A stretch of 64,000 bases of DNA from Callaeas wilsoni (taxonomy: Eukaryota > Chordata > Aves > Passeriformes > Callaeidae), in NCBI GenBank assembly GCA_013398955.1, contig VWPU01002932.1:62001-126000 (forward strand), given 5' to 3'. Positions within the stretch are counted from its first letter, which is position 1. Each line of letters starts with the position of its first letter. Below, in pieces: positions 56,816-64,000 of this stretch. Position numbers and translations under genes: made by a program. The notes below the pieces were generated by a model. The model did not search any database. It was not told where the DNA came from and saw only the letters and a program-made list of their open reading frames with translations.

Positions 56816-56853
56816 TTGCACACAGAGGTTTCCGAAAAAACCTCTGTGTGCAA
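56816..56853. repeat. Perfect inverted repeat, 16-bp arms, 6-nt loop
   Basis: TTGCACACAGAGGTTT (56816-56831) is followed by CCGAAA and its exact reverse complement AAACCTCTGTGTGCAA (56838-56853). No flanking pairing extends the stem. It is too short for a microRNA precursor and lacks a T-run, so a bacterial-type terminator is not relevant. Such perfection suggests a recent templated mutation (polymerase switching on a quasi-palindrome) or selected structure. Confidence 0.95.
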
Positions 56854-58000
56854 CCGTATTTTCCTCCTATAGGAGCAGGCAAACCCTGCACCCAAAATCC
56901 AGCCAAGTGACCATGCCAAGATGAAGCACGCTGCTCCCTGGGTTGTTTTTCCAAGGAGAACTGTGTCTGCAAAACACTCCTGGGAGACAGGAAGAAGAAT
57001 GGGAACAAGGCTACAGCAGAACCTGGCCATAAATACCTGTTAAAGGGGCCTGTTATGGCTTTGCCTTCTGCGATGGTTTTATACATACATAGATCAGTAA
57101 ATACCGTAATAGAGGCGGTTTTCTGTACAACACCTTTTGCTGCTATTTTGCAAGTGCAGATACATCAGTGCAGCATCAGGCTCTTAAAAATGCTCAGGAA
57201 AAGCTGCTCAGGAGAAGCTGCTGATGCCATCACCCAGCACCCACACACCAGAACACAGGAGCACTCCTCAGACTCACATTTCTGCTGCAAAAGAGGGGAA
57301 TCAAGACACTTTCAACAGCAGAGCTCGGGACTAAGTCTCCTATGGAGCAAGTCCCAACACCCCACTGGGAGACAGGAATCACGATCACCTCTTTGTTTCC
57401 CATCTCCCTTTTCATCCTCCCTTTGCCTCCGTTTCCCCCGCTGCAGGAATCCTTGAACGCCGGCTCCCTACCAGAGGTATTGAGAAGCTGAACAACTGAG
57501 CAGCGTTCTGAGAGCCTTTGAAGGAGCTGTACAATGTGGGAACGGTGGTTCATGCCGAACAATAACGTGTCCTCGCTCGCGGTGCGGCCCCCGCGATGAC
57601 TGTCCTCAGCACAACTGTCAACTCCACTCCTGGTGAAGGATCTTTATTATTAGTGATGAGCTAAGAAGCAGGGTGAATGCAGCTTGATTTTGCAGCTCCA
57701 GCACTTAGGGGGAAGAACAAATTGTGTAAATCCATAATCGGAACCATGGAGTAAGAATAAATGTGGAATCCCGTCAGGTGACATCTTGCTTTAGGTCCTT
57801 GTTTTGCCTTGCTGCTCCCCACACTTCTCCCGTGAAAGAAGCACCAGCTCCTCTCCCCTCCCACAGCCCTTATCCTATAATTTCTACCCTTTATATCCCC
57901 AAACCTTCCCACATTCATTGTAAACTCCAACACTCTCTCTTAAGCCGTTTCAGGCAGTTCCTCTGCGATGCTCATAAGTATGAAATCTTTCAGTGATGGT
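56854..58000. other. Noncoding background with a 14-bp near-duplication
   Basis: GCTCAGGAAAAGCT (57192-57205) and GCTCAGGAGAAGCT (57206-57219) are adjacent near-copies. No gene is seen. CpG-containing TCGCTCGCGGTGCGG lies at 57575. Confidence 0.45.
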
Positions 58001-58960
58001 TGCAAAAGGCGAAATCAAATGACAGGTTGATTTAGTGCAGCTCTTACTAACAGCTTGCAGAAATTAGAAGTAAATAGGAGGTCAAACAGCTCACAAGCAA
58101 TTTGACATTGGCAATTGCAGCTTAGTTAGGCTCCTCTGGTAATAAAGAACCACTGTGTCTTTCCTTTACCTCAGTGCTCGGCAATAGAAAGGTCATTACC
58201 AGCTAAAGATACTGCAAGAATAACACTTTAAACCTTTATTATTTTTAACAAGACACGGGTATTTTAAATAGTGTCTGTGCAATACACTGGTGGCACGCTA
58301 CAATGACTGGAAATGGCTCAAAATAATAATAAAAAAACCGACTGAAATTGGAAACACAGTATGTAACCATCCATGGTTCTTAAAGCTGTGTCAGTCAGTT
58401 AAGCAAAAACGATACTTGGGCATAAGTGAGCATGAAATTCAATATAAACATCCTGAATGTGGTAGAGAAACAGATGAAATATGTATACAAAATGCTAAAG
58501 TAAAATATACAATGAGCTTTGTATAAATAAACAATAAAGAAATAAGGAGATTAAAAAAAGCTGTCTTTATGATATATAGGATTGCTGGGAATGAACCCAT
58601 TCTGCAATTGTCTGACTTCAGATACTTTGGGGATGTTGATTATGCTTTTAATTCTCTTTCATCAAAAATAGAGGTAATTAGGCACAAAATAATTCCAGTA
58701 AATGTCAACTGCCTAAGACTTGAGAAAACTCAAAAGAGGCAAAGTCATACACAAATGTTTTGAAGTGAATAATAAATGAATTATGGGCTCTAAACAATTA
58801 TTTTTTGAAGTATCCCTAATGTAAACTAACCAGATGTCCTGGGTGAAGAGGGTGAGAAATTGCCTTGACAGGCCACTAATTCCTTCACTGCAGATCCCTT
58901 CTGTGAAGTGGGGATTATCAAAATAAATAAATAAACAAATGAAAGCAAACACAAGAGGCA
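58001..58960. promoter_or_regulatory. Long AT-rich candidate noncoding block
   Basis: Nearly 1 kb of AT-rich DNA: CATTGGCAATTGCAGC, CTCTGGTAATAAAGAACC, AGGTCATTACCAGC, TTTATTATTTTTAACAAG, GATTATGCTTTTAATTC and GAGGTAATTAGGC. A short 78-codon frame (58290-58526) is AT-driven. An (AAAT)n run closes the block. It may hold several elements. Confidence 0.33.
58919..58938. repeat. (AAAT)n simple repeat
   Basis: Four AAAT-type units followed by CAAATG. Confidence 0.8.
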
Positions 58961-59197
58961 CAACATGGCTTAAAAAGCCAGAGAAGGCCAGTGCAGTTAT
59001 TACAAACAACTGCAGTCCTGAAAACATTTCTGAAGTTCCTATTTGAACGTCAGTACTGGTTTCAAACGGGAAAAGCACATCCCTGGCTTTTCAGACCCCC
59101 ACTGCAAAGCACCCAGCTCTTCCAAGTCCCTCATTTAGAGCTCTGTGTCCCCAAAACAGTGACAGGATCACTAAGCCCAACTTGGTTCCCGAGTTCC

Positions 59198-59300
59198 CCG
59201 CACCTCAGTTTCCCGTCTCTCTAATGGGAATAATAACACGGACCCATTTCCCGAGCTGGAGCGTTGCAGAAGCACTTAGATGCCATGGAAACGGGCGACA
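59198..59300 (+). mobile_element. MIR-like SINE fragment
   Basis: CACCTCAGTTTCCCGTCTCT and CTAATGGGAATAATAACACG are close to the diagnostic MIR text CCTCAGTTTCCTCATCTGTAAAATGGGGATAATAATA. GCAGAAGCACTTAGATGCC then corresponds to the GTAAAGCGCTTAGAACAGTGCC part downstream. It is the only MIR-like piece here on the plus strand. Confidence 0.7.
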
Positions 59301-60759
59301 TTCCACCACCCACGCTCCCCCATGCCGGCTCCGTTATTCAGCAGAAATGCAGATGGACCAGCAGCTGGCCCAGAGGAAACCTCCTCCTCCTCCTGGGTGA
59401 AGGACGGCCAACATTTGGCAAACCTCTGCTCTCAACTCTGTTTTATGAGCACCAGGGTGCCAGCAGCCACTGTCTGGGTTTTGTCCCCTGGAAACGTTCC
59501 CCAGCCCATGCCATCCCACCGGGACACATCACTGAATGCCACCTGTGGGCTCTCCTCTAGATATTCTTCTCTGCTGGGACCCAAGAGTCCTGGATGCAAG
59601 AGCAAGGAAGCACAACCCCAAGGTGCAAGGGACTCCCACATTGCACAGAGATGCTAAAAGCCCCAGGCAGGATTACCAAAATGGCTGTGGAACAAAGATA
59701 TTCCTCTCCTGGAAGGTAAATCCAATCCCATCCACATCCAGGCTCCTCCACTGCCCTCCCCGAGCAGAGAGAGGGGCTGACCTGTAACTCATCCCACCTT
59801 CACCAAGCTGTAAGAATTATTCATCATCGTGCCAAGCTATCAATTTCCCAAGCACATCCCCATTGGCCACACCACAGGTAATTAGAGCCCACAGCCACCA
59901 GTGATTCAGGAGGGTCAACACTGAGCCACAGCACGGGATCCAGGAGTGCCCTGGGAAATGATGGGACTGTGTGGGTCATGCTAGTTCATCTGCACATGAT
60001 TGGCTTAATCAGAGATAAGACTGACAATAGAGCAGAAATTTGAGCTGCAGACCAGGTCACGCAGGCCAGCTTGGTAGGAGACAAAGAAAATCAGAAATGT
60101 CAGCAGCAGGTCTATAATAATTGCATAACAATTTCAGATAATAATTTTACAGCAGAATTTTTCCCTGGCTTTCTAGCCTGTGCAAATCCCAAATCAACAC
60201 TAAACTGAGGGGTTCAAATGCTTGAAGGTTTTGACAATGCAGAAGAAAACCAGTGAGAGACACCCTCACACTGATCTCCACTAGGATGGAGGGACGGGGT
60301 CACCAGGAGCCAGAGGCAACCAGAGAAAAGCAGAAACACCTCCTGGCTAGCAAAGGACACAGCTCCACACCACTTCTGTCGTCTTTCCCCGTTCAGCAGA
60401 CTTGGTCACTGCAGAGGACCAGGGCCGTGGAGAGCAATTCTGAGCCGTCTCTGCCTGCAACCTGTATTTGTTGCTCCCTTGAGTGGCTGCCTCAGACAGG
60501 CTTTGCTGTATTTTAGACCTGACATTACCCAGCAGGCAGTGAAAACTGGATACTCATTAACTTTGCCGAGATGGGAGCAGCTCCCATAAAAGCCACTGAA
60601 ACCACTCCAGCATTCGGGGTGTGTGTCGTTTAGCTGTGATGTGTCCCTCTTGCTGTTTGGCTTTTCCCTTTCCCTTCAGTTTTATTTTTACGTGGTGACA
60701 TTTGGAAGAGAAATCCATTGAAAGTGGCGATATTGGATACTCAATTCCTGGCTCCCTCG
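59301..60759. other. Noncoding background with small AT-rich patches
   Basis: No gene is recognised. AGAATTATTCATCATCGTGC near 59814, TCTATAATAATTGCATAACA near 60111 followed by GATAATAATTTTAC are motif-rich but short. Confidence 0.45.
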
Positions 60760-61120
60760 CTGTCACTTAGCAGAAAACATTCAGAAATTTAATATTTGAT
60801 CTTCCACCTCCTCTTTGATCACGTTTTTGTGCCTCTACCACTCAAAGGACAAAGTGGCTTAATAAATTGGAGAAATGGGCTGAGGAGGCTGCTCTGAGAG
60901 GGATTCAAAGCAAAGGCACAAATCAGATCTACAAATTACTCGCTAGCCAAGATTTTGGCAGAGATGTCAAGAGATTTGTGTACTTGGTGCTATTTCAGGC
61001 CAAATTTCCCAGAGAGGGCCTCTGGCTGGTTAACAGAGAGTTAAACAAGGCTTAATAAAGGCAAATAGTTAGCAGGTAATGGATTGCTGAATATTCAGCC
61101 GATGAGGCAGCGCTCAGCTC
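60760..61120. promoter_or_regulatory. Candidate conserved noncoding block (TCF/LEF-rich)
   Basis: AATTTAATATTTGATC, CTTTGATC (60813-60820), TCAAAGGACAAAG (60842-60854), ATTCAAAGCAAAGG and GCTTAATAAATTGG give repeated TCF/LEF- or SOX-like A/TCAAAG words. GGTAATGGATTGC then leads to a 14-nt perfect palindrome GCTGAATATTCAGC (61086-61099). The 62-codon frame at 60867-61055 is not supported as a gene. Confidence 0.38.
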
Positions 61121-61925
61121 GTGTCCGTAGCCACCAGCAGCATCATCCACTGATGGATTTATCCCAATCTACCACTAATATCTGCAATATGCTTCTAACA
61201 TCTGCTAACCACTTATTAACTCTATACAGACTCCTGAAGAGCTATCAATAACCCTAACTTTAATAAGAAGGGTGACCCTGTAGCCAGCATCAGGACAGAA
61301 ATGTCATTCAATCAGTTTTTCTGGCTGGGCTGTTTCCCTCTGCCAGAAATCTCTTGGGAGCATCAGGCAGGACCGAGCAGAGCGTTCAAGGTCAGAGAGT
61401 CCTCAACCAGCCTTGTCCTTGGGACTGCAGAGCCCCAGCCCCAAACTTCAAGGCAGTGCCATATATCAGGCTGCATATCCTTCCTTTGAGCTCCTCGGTG
61501 GCCACTACACAGTTGATATTCACCTTTCAACCATAAAAAAAAAATGTTCGTGATGAGATCAAGCGCAGTGACCTCATTCTGCATGCACCAGCTTCCCATG
61601 TTAGAGCAGATACTGTACTCTTTGCAGACGGGAGGTGAAAAGCGTGTGTTGAGGCGAGGAACCACAGTGAGAGCTGTGGGGAAGGACGGCACAGAAGTCA
61701 CATTTCCTTTCCCTGAAGGAAGCATCCTCCTTCTCCACAGCCTGCTCCGCTGCATGGGGAGCGCTCACAGGGAGGAGGACACTGGGCAGAACCCTGCTGC
61801 CTTCTCCTCGCCCTCACAGATGGTCCCTCCCTGGTGCCGTGGGTGCCAGCACGTCCCCAAGCCCAAATGTCACGTGTCACAATGTGCTAACATTCCACAG
61901 GGCTCCCCTTGCCCACCTGCAGGAC
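61121..61925. other. Noncoding background
   Basis: An AT-rich patch at 61150-61265 (CCACTAATATCTGCAATATG, CACTTATTAACTC, TATCAATAACCC) may extend the preceding block. The rest is unique, with an A9 run near 61535. Confidence 0.4.
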
Positions 61926-61972
61926 TCTCCTCACTGTACAGACGGGGAAACTGAGGCAGGCTGGGTCACAGC
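61926..61972 (-). mobile_element. MIR-like SINE fragment
   Basis: CTCCTCACTGTACAGACGGG / GAAACTGAGGCAGGCTGGGT matches MIR in reverse complement (CCCATTTTACAGATGGGGAAACTGAGGC). Only about 45 bp are recognisable. Confidence 0.6.
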
Positions 61973-62239
61973 AGACGGGTTCCTGCTGCCTTCAGCGCTG
62001 CTTCCAGCTCATCTCCCAAGGTCAATGTGCCAGCGGCACAGGGATGGAATTCACAAGCCAAAGCCCAATTCCTCCACCAACCTGAGTCACAGGCAACCTG
62101 CAAGCCAACGGATTTGAGTTCCAGCAAAAGTTTGAGTCCCAAACTAACACAACTCTGCCCCATCCTGTCCAAAGGGGACCCTATGCCAGCTTATGGAGCA
62201 AACACCCCATTTGCACACCGCTACTCCTTCCAAAATAAA
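61973..62239. other. Noncoding background
   Basis: No gene is seen. Confidence 0.4.
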
Positions 62240-62569
62240 CAGGTTTATGGTCACACCACCACTCCATCGGTCCAAGACTCTCATGGAAAAACCCAGCCTG
62301 CACCGTGGCCAGCACCACCACCCCGCGCTCCGCAGACCGGCTGCGGATCTGTCGCCGTTTCAAGAACCACTTTCTGCATCCCAGCCATCCAACGCAACTC
62401 TGCCAGCCTCTACCACCTGTTCTGCTTTGGCCTCCACCACTACAGCCCTCGGCCGGCAGAAAAGGCCCTGGCATGGCGCAGATCCTTGCGGGGTTTGCAG
62501 CTCCGTGGCAGCACCGGCGGGCACGGCCGGCTGGATGCTGCTGCATCCCACACCGCTGCGCCGGGTAAT
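62240..62569. other. CpG-rich patch without an identifiable gene
   Basis: CpGs cluster at 62322-62360 and 62451-62570. Overlapping frames on both strands (up to 203 codons) are compositional. It lies directly against the AT/CpG mixed block that follows, and both could belong to one regulatory island. Confidence 0.33.
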
Positions 62570-62830
62570 GGCCATTGCAGCACCAAATTAACGGTGCATC
62601 TGCTCCTCGCTGCAGACGCCGCCGAGAGCGGGCTGTAATTTCGTCTCCGATCCCCCAAATAATGTTTGTTGTCGTGCTGTAATCTTGGCAATCAATGTAA
62701 CAGCTGAACAGATCGTTTCGGCTGAAATATTTGCTAAACACGCGAAGACCTTGAAACCACACCTCAGCGTGTGCGCATTGTGTGCGGAATTACACGCTGA
62801 ACAAAATAAGGACTGGGCAGGGGGAGACAT
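62570..62830. promoter_or_regulatory. Candidate conserved noncoding block
   Basis: CACCAAATTAACGGTGC, GGGCTGTAATTTCGTCTCCG, AATAATGTTTGTTGTCGTGC, TGTAATCTTGGCAATCAATG, AACAGCTGAACAG (E-box CAGCTG) and GCGGAATTACACGC mix CpGs with TAAT cores over 260 bp, a look typical of deeply conserved elements. Confidence 0.4.
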
Positions 62831-63109
62831 GGGGAGAGCTGCCAGCCAGTTAAAACACAAAAACAACGAGGGAAAAAAACCAAAACACCAACCCCCTGTG
62901 CATTTATCTGCAGCACCTTTCACCAGCAACACCTTATTTCCTGTAAACCAGGCAAAACAAAGCTTCAAGCACTCTTTGGAGCACTCCGCCATCCAAGATG
63001 GATCAACTGAGATGCGTATGCAAGGCTCTCAGAAGTGGAATTTAATGGTCACAAAAATCAATTGGCCAAACCAGCTGCACGCATATTAACCTCCTGATGT
63101 CCCTCTCGC
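62831..63109. other. Noncoding background
   Basis: Unique sequence. No gene is seen. Confidence 0.4.
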
Positions 63110-63215
63110 TGAGTGCTGCCTTCGCTCAGCCAGCTATAAATAGGCTAAGCCACAAAATGTTTTTATTTAGGGAATTTAGCAAGAGCTGCTTTTTGATTTC
63201 TGTGTTTAACCTGCT
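63110..63215. promoter_or_regulatory. Candidate block with MEF2/TATA-like site
   Basis: CTATAAATAG (63134-63143) fits the MEF2 consensus (YTAWWWWTAR) and also resembles a TATA box. ATGTTTTTATTTAGGG and TTTTTGATTTCTGTGTTTAA follow. No initiator or exon is recognisable downstream, so a MEF2-type enhancer site is the slightly likelier reading. Confidence 0.3.
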
Positions 63216-64000
63216 TGAAATGCCAGCCTGGGAAATGAAAGCAGCAGATTAGTGAAGACAAAGCCGCAGGTGACCAGGTTACACTCATGGCCACACTATC
63301 AACCACCTGCACGTCCTTCTGCAACTCATGGTACTGTGATATTTCCCTTTTTCCTCTTCAATACCTGTGTTTATTTTGAAATCAGCTTTCTGAAAGAAAG
63401 AATCTTACTTGGATACAACAGCTGGCCTGCAGGACCCCCTTGGGCTGGGGTCGCCAGGCATTAACTTAACATTTACCTGAAATAACACAAGGTGACAAGA
63501 GAGAAAAGTTGCTCCTTTTTTGGGCAAACTCTTGTGCTTCCAAGGTTTTGATTTCTTCTAGTGCTGAAAAGCATTTGTATAAATTAGTGCAGACATCTGA
63601 GATACATCAAATTTGACAGGCCTGGGGCAAGTTCAAACTTCTGATCACAACATCCATCACAGGCACTGAGCTATTTATCAGCAATTGATCAAAACAAAGA
63701 GGGAGAACAAAACCTTTCACTTCACTAATGGATACCTGAGGACTGACAAGAGCAGGTCCACCATCTTCCCCTCAAGACTGCAGATTGCTCAGCTGACCCC
63801 CAAGACTTCACTCCATTAAAGCACCTCACCAAATGTGGATCTTCAGGAGACCCAACACCACAGAAGGACAAAAAAAGCCATCTCATGGACCTGGTCAAGC
63901 TCTACCTTTGACCCTGTAATTCAACCATGCAAAACCCCTGATGACCTCAGTATGAGAAGTAGCTGGAAGAGGTTGGAAGACCAGAGAGGTTACTGATGGA
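63216..64000. other. Noncoding sequence to the window end
   Basis: Moderately AT-rich unique text (CTATTTATCAGCAATTGATC near 63670). No gene, repeat family or splice signal is recognised. Any element at the edge would be cut by the window boundary. Confidence 0.45.

Noticed and set aside
56816..56853. MicroRNA precursor or intrinsic terminator at the perfect hairpin
   Set aside because: The whole structure is 38 nt, shorter than a pre-miRNA, and the flanks do not extend the stem. Intrinsic terminators are a bacterial feature and no T-run follows.
58290..58526. Plus-strand 78-codon frame with Lys/Ile/Glu-rich peptide
   Set aside because: It looks protein-like because the region is AT-rich. 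No homology is recognised and stops surround it closely.
1..64000. CRISPR array, operon, phage or insertion-sequence content
   Set aside because: No spaced direct repeats of array type, no dense collinear open frames with ribosome-binding sites, and no transposase-like protein. The repeats are vertebrate.

Overview
This window looks like bird nuclear DNA with no recognisable protein-coding gene. The organism call rests on the interspersed repeats: several CR1 LINE fragments carry the typical avian 3' end (the 'ttggaagggaccttaaagatcat' type core), one much older CR1 piece resembles copies known from turtles and other reptiles, and there are scattered worn copies resembling the tRNA-derived MIR SINE. 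There are no Alu, B1 or L1 sequences, no bacterial gene organisation and no endogenous retrovirus. Open reading frames are all short, overlap on both strands, and translate to Pro/Ser/Arg/Gly-rich or low-complexity peptides in the GC-richer stretches. I did not accept any of them as genes, and I saw no convincing exon with flanking splice sites.

Layout. A moderately GC-rich, mostly unique background is interrupted about every 2-4 kb by AT-richer blocks of 100-500 bp. These blocks are dense in homeodomain (TAAT), POU octamer, SOX, TCF/LEF, GATA and MEIS-like words. That texture is typical of conserved noncoding elements around a developmental regulator gene. The clearest candidates are near 0.6-0.8, 2.9-3.1, 7.0-7.2, 9.0-9.1, 9.6-9.7, 10.3-10.6, 17.2-17.7, 24.1-24.6, 25.0-25.7, 27.5-28.0, 30.1-30.4, 34.7-35.0, 36.1-37.0, 42.9-43.3, 44.2-45.1, 47.0-47.9, 53.5-53.8, 58.0-59.0, 60.8-61.1 and 62.6-63.2 kb. 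Conservation itself cannot be seen in a single sequence, so these stay candidates.

Repeats. CR1 pieces lie at 9.86-9.97 kb (two 3' ends in inverted orientation), 28.6-29.2 kb (ancient), 31.8-32.1 kb, 42.07-42.12 kb and 55.26-55.70 kb. MIR-like pieces lie at 16.5, 21.5, 22.4, 23.5, 39.9, 59.2 and 61.9 kb. A 65-bp palindromic element resembling a nonautonomous DNA transposon sits at 15.48 kb. Simple repeats include an (ATCC)n run at 12.2 kb. Exact or near-exact short tandem duplications occur at 10.66, 29.65, 31.09, 33.23, 36.49 and 57.19 kb. CpG-rich patches without a recognisable gene occur near 1.2, 29.6-29.9, 31.3, 33.2-33.5 and 62.3-62.6 kb.

Interpretation. The most economical reading is an intergenic or intronic regulatory desert. 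I did not find a new multi-gene biological system. The most unusual structure seen directly is a perfect 16-bp-arm hairpin at 56816-56853. Next come the head-to-head CR1 pair, the palindromic element at 15.48 kb, the cluster of short tandem duplications at 29.6-33.3 kb, and a block at 47.0-47.5 kb with recurring CTATAG palindromes.
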